NCBI GenBank assembly: GCA_028279245.1
Contig: JANQOE010000125.1
Coordinates: 1 to 34,148 of the forward strand
Length of the DNA stretch: 34,148 nt
Reading direction: 5' to 3'
DNA from: Alphaproteobacteria bacterium
GTDB lineage: Bacteria > Pseudomonadota > Alphaproteobacteria > UBA6615
The notes below the pieces were generated by a model that was not told the DNA's origin, ran no database searches, and saw nothing but the letters and a program-made list of their open reading frames with translations. Shown here in pieces: positions 23,517-30,784 of this stretch; position 1 is the first letter of the stretch, and each line of letters opens with the position of its first letter. The translations under genes were made by a program, and so were the position numbers.

Positions 23517-24494
23517 CTATTCGACAGCGCTAGCACGGGCGATCAGATCGGCGAACTCGCCGCCGAATTCCGCACGCACCGGTTCGGTCGCCTCGATGAA
23601 GGGCGTCTTGTCGATTTCTCTGATGACCTCGATGCCCTGTTCTTCGAGGATCTTGAGCGACGCCTGCTCACGCGCGGCCCAAAGCTCGCGTTCGCGTTCC
23701 ACGGCGAGCGCGGCCGCCTTGCGAATGAGCTGCTGGTCCAACGGATCCAGCGTGTCCCAGACCTTCTTCGAGAAGACGAAGATCTCCGGCACCATCAGAT
23801 GCTCGGTGAGCGTGTAGTAGCCGGCAACCTCGTAGTGCTTGCCGGACTCGTAAGACGGCGGGTTGTTCTCGGCACCGTCAACCACCCCCGTCTGCATCGC
23901 CGTGTAGAGTTCGTTGAACGCGATCGGCAAGCCATTGCCGCCGAGGGCGTTCACCATCTCAACAAAGATCGGGTTCTGCATAACCCGCAGCTTCAACCCC
24001 GACAGATCTTCGAGCGAGTTGATGGGGCGCACGTTGTTGTAGAACGAACGTGAACCCGCATCCATATAGCCCAGGCCGATGAGGCCGCCCGCTTCCAGCT
24101 TGTTCAGCAGATCGGTGCCGATCTCACCGTCCACAACCTTGTGCATGTGGTCGGTGCTGCGGAAGAAGTACGGCAGGTTGAAGGCGTTGAACTCCTCAAC
24201 GATCGGGCCGACAACGCCAACACTGACGCGGGTCATTTCCAGCGCGCCGAGCTGTACCTGTTCCAGGGCTTCCTTCTCGCCACCGAGCTGCATCGAGTGG
24301 AAGATTTGGATGTTGATCCGGCCACTGGTCCAGGTGTTGAGCAGTTCGCCCATGTACTGGATGGCATCCGTGGTCGGATAGCCCATTGGATGCACGTCGC
24401 TCGACTTGATGTCCAAGGCGGACGCCGTGCCGGCTCCGAACATAGTTGCCAATGCCATCGCCGGGACGGCGATGTGTCTCTTCAGGATAGTCAT
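23517..24494 (-). CDS. dctP: TRAP transporter substrate-binding protein
   Basis: Periplasmic solute receptor, 325 aa. A Sec signal peptide (KRHIAVPAMALATMFGAGTASA, about 5-26) precedes mature LDIKSSDVHPMGYPTTDA. The DctP family segments GLKLRVMQNPIFVEMVNALG (with the Arg that usually binds a carboxylate) and ELYTAMQTGVVDGAENNPPSYES are present, followed by HYEVAGYYTLTEH. The Arg suggests an organic-acid or sugar-acid ligand. The start is ATG at 24494, preceded by GGGAGGA at good spacing; the frame is open to 24563 but the added part is not signal-like. First gene of dctPQM. The ligand is unknown. Confidence 0.94.
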   Translation of the reverse strand: MTILKRHIAVPAMALATMFGAGTASALDIKSSDVHPMGYPTTDAIQYMGELLNTWTSGRINIQIFHSMQLGGEKEALEQVQLGALEMTRVSVGVVGPIVEEFNAFNLPYFFRSTDHMHKVVDGEIGTDLLNKLEAGGLIGLGYMDAGSRSFYNNVRPINSLEDLSGLKLRVMQNPIFVEMVNALGGNGLPIAFNELYTAMQTGVVDGAENNPPSYESGKHYEVAGYYTLTEHLMVPEIFVFSKKVWDTLDPLDQQLIRKAAALAVERERELWAAREQASLKILEEQGIEVIREIDKTPFIEATEPVRAEFGGEFADLIARASAVE

Positions 24495-24584
24495 CTGTCC
24501 TCCCTTGATTTTGGCCGAGACCAAGGTTTGGCCCCGGCCCGGAGGACACAGACTAGTGAACAACGAGCATGCAGGGAATAGGGT

Positions 24585-24959
24585 TCAACCGGCTGGCCTG
24601 TCGGCGGCCGAAATGGAGATGCTGCTTACCTCTTCCAGAGCGGGCGGGCCGACCGCCCGTAGCCACTCCAACGGCGGCGTGGAGTCCCAAGCGACCCAAG
24701 ACAGCAGCATTAGCCCACAGACAATGCCCGAGAAACGGGCCAACTGCACCCAATCTGAGCCGCGTTCCCGCACGACGGCCTGGTTCCTGACCTCCTGCAG
24801 GAAGGGTGGCAGATTGTGGACGGTCGGCGTTTCAGGCGGGCGCCGCCCCGCCATTGCATGTCGGCTCTGTAAACGCCGCCGAACGTCGGCCAGCGTGACA
24901 ATTCTCTCACCAACCGGCGCCGCAGCTACCGATGGCTCAACCCACTTACTCGCAAGCAT
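24585..24959 (-). CDS. Hypothetical single-pass membrane protein
   Basis: 124 aa, not recognised. The N-terminal half is polar and basic (LADVRRRLQSRH, AGRRPPETPTVHN). One clear membrane helix lies at about 76-95 (ARFSGIVCGLMLLSWVAW), with a short polar tail. That it is real is supported by a G-rich GGGGGGAGG directly upstream of the ATG at 24959, good third-position GC, and the same direction as its neighbours. Overlapping frames on the other strand have no ribosome site. It lies 100 bases after the 53-aa protein gene and 90 bases before dctP. It could belong to the beta-helix/methyltransferase island. No function is proposed. Confidence 0.5.
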   Translation of the reverse strand: MLASKWVEPSVAAAPVGERIVTLADVRRRLQSRHAMAGRRPPETPTVHNLPPFLQEVRNQAVVRERGSDWVQLARFSGIVCGLMLLSWVAWDSTPPLEWLRAVGPPALEEVSSISISAADRPAG

Positions 24960-25059
24960 GCCTCCCCCCGGATGCCTCGCCTGCGAACCACCCTAAGCAG
25001 CGCCGGGAGGCATTGGGGGAGCATTGATGCGGCAAAGTGTGGGCCCAGCGGGCACCCGG

Positions 25060-25221
25060 CTAGGCACCGAAACGCTGTATCGCCTCGCGGAGGTACTGGA
25101 CCACGATGTCGAGACTGCTGGCGCCGGCACCATGATAACGAATGATGATCTCGTTCAAGAGGATCCCGAACATGGCCGGCGCGACGACCATGCCGGAAAG
25201 CCGAACCAAACCTGTCAACAT
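25060..25221 (-). CDS. Small membrane protein, 53 aa
   Basis: Short frame beginning MLTGLVRLSGMVVAPAM and ending REAIQRFGA. One hydrophobic helix (about 5-27) is followed by an amphipathic segment (LDIVVQYLREAIQRF). A GGGAG ribosome site lies 7 bases before the ATG at 25221, and the direction matches the flanking genes. Not recognised. The overlapping rightward frame (25024-25440) lacks a ribosome site and family features and is rejected. It lies 109 bases after the beta-helix gene and 100 bases before the 124-aa protein gene. Confidence 0.5.
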   Translation of the reverse strand: MLTGLVRLSGMVVAPAMFGILLNEIIIRYHGAGASSLDIVVQYLREAIQRFGA

Positions 25222-25330
25222 CGGGTCACTCCCGCCTGGGTTCGGTCCACGGTGGCGGTAACTTGGTTAGGAACGGGTTACGGCCCTATCTTCCTCACAA
25301 AAGGCAACAAAATGTGCGGAAGAGTGCGGC

Positions 25331-26422
25331 TTACTCGACGTACACCTGTCCAGTGTGCCCAACGCCGGAGTTCCAGCCACCCGAACCATTCAGGCTCAGC
25401 CGGGTCCGCCGCAGCACGACATCAGCGGAGGTGCGCTTGATGACCAACCCCCACTTTGCATTGTTTTCCATGACGCAATCTTCGAAAACCATGCTTCCTT
25501 CTAGTCGGTGCAGCCGCATTCGCTTCCGGGCGCCATCGATATACACACCATCGTTCAGACGCGACCCGGAAAACAACGTTCGGGTGGCATGGACGGTACC
25601 GGCGTTGCCATGCATCACTAGAGCCTTTGACCCATTGTTCATCAGCCAACAGTCCGTGATGCGGAAGTTGCCCGCCTTGATGTCAACCGCGTCCTCGATA
25701 TTGTCGTGGAAGTAACAGCCGTTCATTTCGACATGCGCCCGTGTTGCATCGGGATTTGACTGGATACCATCCGCGGCCATCCCGAAGGCCTCGCAAGCCG
25801 TCAGGGTCACATTGCGCGTCTTTCTTCCCCGGACGCTGAACGCGTGTCCACGGTTTCCGGAACTCGGTAGCGAACCGCGGACGCGGCCACTGTCCCGTCC
25901 CAACAAGTACCGAAACGAAATGTTCGTGGAATCGAAGGCCTGCCAACAATTGTCGGGAAAACCTGCCGCTTCGAGGTATTCGACTGTGCAGTCGCGGCAG
26001 TCTTTCAAGGTGAACACACCACGCCTGGCACTCACGAGTGGCCAGGGCTTGTTGCGATCTCCGTAAGCCGTGATCGATACGCCCCGGCGACCCGCAAGGT
26101 TGGGCGAGGATTCGAACGACCAGGTGCCGCCGGTCTCTAGCGCTACAGTCTGGCCGTTACGAACCCTACCAAGGTCGAACGGCGCCCCCGCCGGCACCTT
26201 CCAGTCCAAGCCACGCTCTGCGTCCGGCGGCAGGCTCGTGAATGCCGCGCGCTTGCGCGGCACAAAAGCGTCCTCGGGGCTTGGTAAGCCGACGTCCGCT
26301 AGAGCCCATTTTCGTCCACCGGCCCATACGGCCAGGGACACGACAGAAACTGATACCACGCCAAGAGCGGTGCGGCGGTTGACGGGTGCTGACCACAGTC
26401 TGTCACGTTTTGCTCGGCTCAT
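25331..26422 (-). CDS. Exported right-handed parallel beta-helix protein
   Basis: 363 aa. An N-terminal basic region with NRRTALGVVSVSVVSLAVWA (about 15-35) acts as a signal or membrane anchor, and the twin Arg hints at Tat export. From about 120 onward, short strand repeats follow each other (GVFTLKDCRDCTVEYLEAAG, TNISFRYLLGRDSG, RNVTLTACEAFGMAADGIQS, AHVEMNGCYFHDNIEDAVDI, FRITDCWLMNNGSKALVM). This is the ladder of a right-handed beta-helix as in polysaccharide lyases, hydrolases and epimerases. No catalytic triad can be assigned. It overlaps the methyltransferase stop by ATGA (26419-26422), so the two are co-translated. A role in modifying or binding a surface polysaccharide is an inference. 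Confidence 0.83.
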   Translation of the reverse strand: MSRAKRDRLWSAPVNRRTALGVVSVSVVSLAVWAGGRKWALADVGLPSPEDAFVPRKRAAFTSLPPDAERGLDWKVPAGAPFDLGRVRNGQTVALETGGTWSFESSPNLAGRRGVSITAYGDRNKPWPLVSARRGVFTLKDCRDCTVEYLEAAGFPDNCWQAFDSTNISFRYLLGRDSGRVRGSLPSSGNRGHAFSVRGRKTRNVTLTACEAFGMAADGIQSNPDATRAHVEMNGCYFHDNIEDAVDIKAGNFRITDCWLMNNGSKALVMHGNAGTVHATRTLFSGSRLNDGVYIDGARKRMRLHRLEGSMVFEDCVMENNAKWGLVIKRTSADVVLRRTRLSLNGSGGWNSGVGHTGQVYVE

Positions 26423-27126
26423 GCCGAGTGATTTGCCAAAGACTTAACCGCGATCAGTGACTTTGTTATGCCGATCGACTTCTCCAGCAGGATGTTTGCA
26501 CTTGGGAAGAGCTGACCCATTTGCCGCCTGTTGAGTAGATGCCAGTCCGGTTGTGTCGACTTCACCCAGATCCGGTTCGTAACACGCAGTACTGGCAGCA
26601 AAAGGCTGCGGGGTATGTAACCGACCAAAGGTAACCAGGTGTGGCTCTCAATTGGAAACCACTTGTTGGGTGTTTGGACAAAATACTGTCGGCCGACGCG
26701 TTCCACTTCGCGCGCGCACTGTCGCTGCTTTCGCCATGACTCCATCTCGAAGTCTGACCCCGACCGGACATTCCAAATCTCCGACTTGGGGATTGTGTAG
26801 TGCTCAATCACCGAGGAGCAAAACACGATGTCAAAAAAGCCATCAGGGAAAGGTAACGCACCGCTTCCATCGAGCGCGACGCCTTGGAAACCGTACTTGC
26901 GTGCGCCGCTTGTTACAGCGGCTCTGTTGATGTCCGCGATGTAGACGTTGGATGGGCTGTAATCTGTTCCGGCCAAGAGCGTGGCAATATGATCGCCAGG
27001 CCCTGAGCCTAGGTCAAGAATCCGAGTGGTTGACGTTATTGAGAAATTGTCGTGGAACATCTCACGACGCTTTTGCCTGGCTTGGCCCGAGTATCTGCCA
27101 AATATCGCCTTAAGAACTCTTCTCAT
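26419..27126 (-). CDS. SAM-dependent methyltransferase, class I
   Basis: 235 aa. Motif I is RILDLGSGPGDH (about 35-46), the acidic end of strand 2 is in VYIADINRAAV, and motif IV-like FFDIVFCSSVIEHYT fits the Methyltransf_11/25 group. The C-terminal part (FVQTPNKWFPIESHTWLPLVG, then PRSLLLPVL) is the pattern seen in methyltransferases of polysaccharide and glycolipid clusters. The substrate is unknown. Codon use is visibly less GC-rich than in the neighbours and the upstream DNA is AT-rich, which may mean lateral acquisition. It is coupled to the beta-helix gene. Confidence 0.87.
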   Translation of the reverse strand: MRRVLKAIFGRYSGQARQKRREMFHDNFSITSTTRILDLGSGPGDHIATLLAGTDYSPSNVYIADINRAAVTSGARKYGFQGVALDGSGALPFPDGFFDIVFCSSVIEHYTIPKSEIWNVRSGSDFEMESWRKQRQCAREVERVGRQYFVQTPNKWFPIESHTWLPLVGYIPRSLLLPVLRVTNRIWVKSTQPDWHLLNRRQMGQLFPSANILLEKSIGITKSLIAVKSLANHSA

Positions 27127-27515
27127 AGCTGTTCCCTCAAACCGTCCTTCAATCCACTTCAGTTGCTAATTACTTCTTTTCTAATCTTTTAGATTGTATA
27201 GAAATACTCGTTTCGATTGATACCTCTGACGAAGCAAACACCATTGGTTACCGGTACGTTCGGGCTAGTCTATTCGACTGCATGACGTCTACAGTCGCCC
27301 TTGCGTCTATTCCGAGCAAAGTCTCTGTCCAATCCACCTGGCTTGGCGCGACCGGGACGATCAGGCTCTCCCGCCCGTCTTGAAACTCAACGCGGAATTA
27401 GCGGCTCAGCACGATGGCTACGTGGTGAATTCATCCCGGTGCCAGGCGGTGGCGTTCCCGGGGACTAGACGTTCTCAGCGCACCGTGCCGGCACGTCGCA
27501 GGAGTTCTTCGTGCA
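27127..27515. promoter_or_regulatory. AT-rich gene-free stretch upstream of the methyltransferase gene
   Basis: 389 bases with no convincing gene; a 66-codon frame at 27380-27580 lacks a ribosome site and overlaps the DUF72 gene. The part 27160-27300 is much more AT-rich than the rest of the window and contains TATACAAT on the leftward strand, a plausible -10. This is the likely promoter of the methyltransferase/beta-helix operon. GAGGGAAC near 27135 is its ribosome site. Confidence 0.4.
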
Positions 27516-28217
27516 TCAGCCGCACTGGGCCAGAAAGCGCTTTGCGAAGTCCGGGCCGTGGGCGCCGTCCTCATGTTTGAAGAATAGGTAGGCGTCTTGC
27601 CAGGTTCCGGCGTTGATGCGATGTGCCCAGTCGCGGAGGGCCGCATCGTCGTAGTCGGCTTTGCGCAGCCGTAGATAGCCCCAGTCGGCAGTGGCTTCGA
27701 ACGGTGTACACTTCGCCGCCTCATCCACCTCGGTCAGGCACAGCGCAACGTTTCTGTCGCGCAGCAGTCCGTACACCTCGTCGTCCAGCCAGGACGCGTG
27801 GCGAAACTCCATTGCCACCCGCACATCGTCGGGCAGGGTTGCCAGGAAGCCCGACAGGCGATCGACATCTTTCCGCAGGTAGGGCGGTAGCTGAAACAGG
27901 ACGGCGCCGAGGCGGTCGCCCAGCACCTGGGCGGTCGTAAACAGGTAGTCCGTGGCGTCCTTGGTGTCTTCGAGCTTCAGTTGATGGGTGATGCGCCGTG
28001 AGGCCTTCAAGACAAAGCGGAACGTCGGCGGCGTCTTCTCCGCCCAGCCTTCCAGCACGGCCGCCTTCGGCATCCGATAGAAGGTGTTGTTGATCTCCAC
28101 GGTCGGGAGCTCGGCGGCATAAAAGCTCAGCATCTCCGCGTCCGGCAGGTCGGCCGGGTAGAAGATGCCTTTCCAAGCCTTGTAGCTAAAGCCGCTGGCG
28201 CCCGCGCGGATGGCCAT
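27516..28217 (-). CDS. DUF72 domain-containing protein (YecE-like)
   Basis: TIM-barrel-like protein of family DUF72, 233 aa, cytosolic. Family hallmarks are the opening IRAGASGFSYKAWKGIFYP, LPTVEINNTFYRMP, FRFVLKASRRITH, GAVLFQLPPYLRKD, VAMEFRHASWLDDEV and a C-terminal AYLFFKHEDGAHGP. The biochemical function is unknown in the family. ATG at 28217 is chosen; a GTG directly before it is in frame, and GAGG lies a few bases upstream. It appears to be transcribed alone, about 100 bases after the dihaem cytochrome gene. Confidence 0.92.
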   Translation of the reverse strand: MAIRAGASGFSYKAWKGIFYPADLPDAEMLSFYAAELPTVEINNTFYRMPKAAVLEGWAEKTPPTFRFVLKASRRITHQLKLEDTKDATDYLFTTAQVLGDRLGAVLFQLPPYLRKDVDRLSGFLATLPDDVRVAMEFRHASWLDDEVYGLLRDRNVALCLTEVDEAAKCTPFEATADWGYLRLRKADYDDAALRDWAHRINAGTWQDAYLFFKHEDGAHGPDFAKRFLAQCG

Positions 28218-28317
28218 CACAAGCCTCGTTTACCCTCTTCTCCACGGCCACAGCGTGGCAGCCGACACAGGGGCACCGCAAGGGAGTGCAACGCGTTTGC
28301 GAAAGCCGCCCCGGTGA

Positions 28318-30093
28318 TCAACGGCCCCGCGCCACCTCCTGGTTGGTCTCGCCCGCCGGGGGCATCGCCTCGGCCAACCTCGCGAACTCGCGGACGAACA
28401 ATTGACGCGGCAGACCGGTCAGCGCGAACCGGGTCCGGATGTCGGCGAATGCCGGATCATCGGCGATCGCGGCCATGAAACGCTCCGGCGTCATGCCGAA
28501 CTCAGCGGCGGCGAGCACCGGGTCGAGGGGACGGAGGAAGCGTTCAATCAGCGCCGCCACCGGTTCCCGATTCTGCGCATCCCGGAGTGTCGGGTCGACG
28601 CCGGCCCGCCGTTGCGCCGCATGAAACATGTCGATGTCCTGCTGGAGCAGTGCATCGAACACGTCATGGGTTGGATGCAGGGCCCGAACCTCCGCCACGA
28701 CATCCGCCGGGAACATGCCGGACCCCTCGACATAGGGCCGCACCTCGTCCCGCATCAGATTCATGCCGTTCGAATGGCAGGCGATGCAGGACACGCCGTT
28801 GACGATGGTGCTGTCGACCGGGTGGGTCCGGTCCTGGACGATGTTGGGCGGGCCGGTGTCGATCCGGAAGCCTTCGTCGGTCGCCAACATGTAGCCCTGA
28901 AAGCCGTTCGGTAGATTAAAGATCACCTCGCCGCCGTCTTCGACGAAGACGTAGCGGCCGAAGCCATAGGGGCCCAACGGACGCTGAAACAGATCCTTGA
29001 TCGACTCGTCCGGGTCCTCAGCAAAATCGTAGGAAATCCAGTAGGCGCCGAACTCGGTCTCGTGGCGCTCGATCAATCGGTTGTTGAGGCCGACGCCAGA
29101 GTCGTAGACGCCGCCGCGCGCGACGCGGTGCTGGCGGATGTTGTCCTCGCGGTCGATGCCAAGGTAGCGCTCGAGCCCACCGATCGTTTCGGGCAGGCGC
29201 AGCAGGTCGTGATAGAGCGGCGGATGGGAGGCCGCGTAGACGAACCAGTCGGCCTTGATGTACAGCGTCTCCAGCCCACTTTCGTGCAGCGCGGCACGCG
29301 CCCGCCGGCCGGCGGCGACATCGGAGGCATCTTCGTCATAGATGTCCTGGAGGTTGAAGGCCGGCTGCACGCTGTAGGTCGCCTTCTTCACGATCAGTTC
29401 GTTGAGATTGAAGGTGACCAGGCGCCGCCAGTCGCGCTCGCGCCAGCCGAGGTCGCTAAGCCGCACCCGGAAGACTGTCTGCTGGGGATCGATCGCTTCG
29501 ACCGGCACGACGTCGGGCTGCCACGACAGGCTGTTTAGCAGTTTCGCCAGGGCTTGGCGGTAGATCTCCATGTTGGCGGCGGACTCGCCGGCACTGTGCA
29601 GATGCGCCAGGCTGAAATAGCGGGCGTCCCGCCATTCCGCCTCGGTCATCGCCTGTTTGTCAGTGTAGATGAAGTCCAGAATGTCGCCGTGAGTGATGAT
29701 CGGTCGATCAGCAGACGCGGCACCGGCCAGCGCCACAATCCACTGCCGAACGGTTTCCTTGTCGGCGTCGGATAGCTGCATTTCAGGTGCATCAGCCGCG
29801 CCGAACGGCATCTGATCGTTACGGATCAGGCTGTAGAGCCGGGACCCGTCCGGATCGCCGGGCCGGACCAGCTTGGCGCTGTGTGCAAGCCTGTCGAGAT
29901 CCAACACATAGTCGAAGCCGACCGGCGCCTGCTCTAAGAGCCGATCCCCGGCGGCGCCGTGACAGGCCACGCAATTCTCCCGAAAGATATCCTGAACGGC
30001 CCCACCGAGCTCTTCGGGCGTCCGCTCCGTGCCGAAAGCCGGTGTTGTCATCAGCGCGGCAATTGCAAGACCGGTCGATACACGCGACAACAT
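28318..30093 (-). CDS. Large dihaem cytochrome c-type protein
   Basis: 591 aa, exported. The signal peptide is about 1-21 (GLAIAALMTTPAFG-TER). The first haem site CVACH is at 41-45, in a small N-terminal domain like the Planctomycete cytochrome C type (PVGFDYVLDLDRLAHSAK, PDGSRLYSLI, MPFGA). The second, CIACH, is at 436-440 inside a long C-terminal region (SCIACHSNGMNLMRDEVRP). The 300 residues between are not recognised. The pattern is of a periplasmic redox enzyme or electron sink, but no activity can be assigned. AGGAGGAG lies 6 bases before the ATG at 30093. The leader upstream is rich in palindromes and hairpins. The gene stands apart from the DUF72 gene downstream. Confidence 0.85.
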   Translation of the reverse strand: MLSRVSTGLAIAALMTTPAFGTERTPEELGGAVQDIFRENCVACHGAAGDRLLEQAPVGFDYVLDLDRLAHSAKLVRPGDPDGSRLYSLIRNDQMPFGAADAPEMQLSDADKETVRQWIVALAGAASADRPIITHGDILDFIYTDKQAMTEAEWRDARYFSLAHLHSAGESAANMEIYRQALAKLLNSLSWQPDVVPVEAIDPQQTVFRVRLSDLGWRERDWRRLVTFNLNELIVKKATYSVQPAFNLQDIYDEDASDVAAGRRARAALHESGLETLYIKADWFVYAASHPPLYHDLLRLPETIGGLERYLGIDREDNIRQHRVARGGVYDSGVGLNNRLIERHETEFGAYWISYDFAEDPDESIKDLFQRPLGPYGFGRYVFVEDGGEVIFNLPNGFQGYMLATDEGFRIDTGPPNIVQDRTHPVDSTIVNGVSCIACHSNGMNLMRDEVRPYVEGSGMFPADVVAEVRALHPTHDVFDALLQQDIDMFHAAQRRAGVDPTLRDAQNREPVAALIERFLRPLDPVLAAAEFGMTPERFMAAIADDPAFADIRTRFALTGLPRQLFVREFARLAEAMPPAGETNQEVARGR

Positions 30094-30120
30094 GCTGTGC
30101 TCCTCCTGAGATCAGGTGGA

Positions 30121-30160
30121 GCAAGCTTGCGCGATTACTGGTTGCACGAGTTTGCGCAAA
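30121..30160. promoter_or_regulatory. Two perfect palindromes upstream of dihaem cytochrome
   Basis: GCAAGCTTGC (30121-30130) and TTTGCGCAAA (30151-30160) are both perfect 10-base palindromes with centres 30 bases apart. Within and between them, TTGC[GA]C[GA]A recurs at 30127, 30142 and 30152. They lie 28-67 bases upstream of the ATG at 30093. A LacI-like operator set (central CG in TTGCGCAA) is one guess. Confidence 0.45.
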
Positions 30161-30183
30161 AGCAAGCATGAAGGTTATCACGT

Positions 30184-30240
30184 GGCGGTATCCGAAACGC
30201 GGCACGGACACCGCCATAGGTACCGCACCCGGCGGGGTGC
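30184..30240 (-). other. Tandem hairpins in dihaem cytochrome leader
   Basis: Hairpin one (30184-30215): GGCGGT-x-TCCG pairs with CGGA-x-ACCGCC around a 10-base loop. The single mismatch is A-C on the rightward strand but a G-U pair on the leftward strand, so the fold is continuous (11 pairs) in the transcript of the cytochrome gene. Hairpin two (30225-30240): GCACCC and GGGTGC with a GGCG tetraloop. A weaker repeat TGAGCA/TGCTCA lies at 30349-30382. No gene is seen in 30094-30397. Confidence 0.45.
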
Positions 30241-30397
30241 CACAGTAGCGCCGCGTCGGGGCCAAGAGTTCGCCAAAGTCACGCTGCAATTCTGCGGGGT
30301 GTTGGCAGCGGCTGGGTCTGCCAGAGTTCCCCTTTGGGATAGCCATTGTGAGCATACTTGTCGGCTTCGACGGGGGTGCTCATCTTAAGAGTCGAGG

Positions 30398-30784
30398 ATG
30401 CGGAGAATGTTCAGAATGGCAGCACGGAAAGACACCAGACAGCCTTCGGTCGGCCCGTCTCACCGCTCCGCCGAGGATTTCGAAGCCGAGTTCGACGAGC
30501 TGGAACGGCTCTCCCATAGACCGTATCCGAGCGCTGGGCCCGCCGCCGCGCCGGCTGCCGAACATCTTCGCCTGGCACCGGAACCGCCGCGCGCACCCGC
30601 CGCGCCCCGAGCACCCCGCCCGCAGATGGGCGCTGTCCACCCCGCCGGACCGGCAGCGCAAGAGATGGAACGCTTGGTCCGCAAGACGCGACGTGCCGCA
30701 CTCTATTCTGCGGTGATGTCGACCCTCGCTTTTCTAGCTGCGCTCGGGGCGCTGCTCGCCGCGCTGGTCGTGCTCGCCGCCTAG
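30398..30784 (+). CDS. Pro/Ala-rich C-terminally anchored membrane protein
   Basis: 128 aa, not recognised. It has a basic start, an acidic segment (AEDFEAEFDELERLSHRPYP), a low-complexity Pro/Ala/Arg stretch (about 45-82), a short coil (QEMERLVRKTRRAA) and a C-terminal membrane helix (about 104-127, FLAALGALLAALVVLA). The topology suggests a tail-anchored cytoplasmic protein. Three in-frame ATGs (30398, 30407, 30416) make the start uncertain. The 3' end overlaps the convergent K+ channel gene by 51 bases. No function is proposed. The protein could be spurious, since the overlapping leftward frames are also open, but the ordered domain layout argues for it. Confidence 0.55.
   Translation: MRRMFRMAARKDTRQPSVGPSHRSAEDFEAEFDELERLSHRPYPSAGPAAAPAAEHLRLAPEPPRAPAAPRAPRPQMGAVHPAGPAAQEMERLVRKTRRAALYSAVMSTLAFLAALGALLAALVVLAA

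Noticed and set aside
25024-25715. Rightward frames of 138 and 150 codons
   Set aside because: They are antisense to the beta-helix gene and the 53-aa gene, lack ribosome sites and show no family features.
27380-27580. 66-codon rightward frame near the AT-rich gap
   Set aside because: No ribosome site, Arg/Ser-rich shadow composition, and it overlaps the DUF72 gene.
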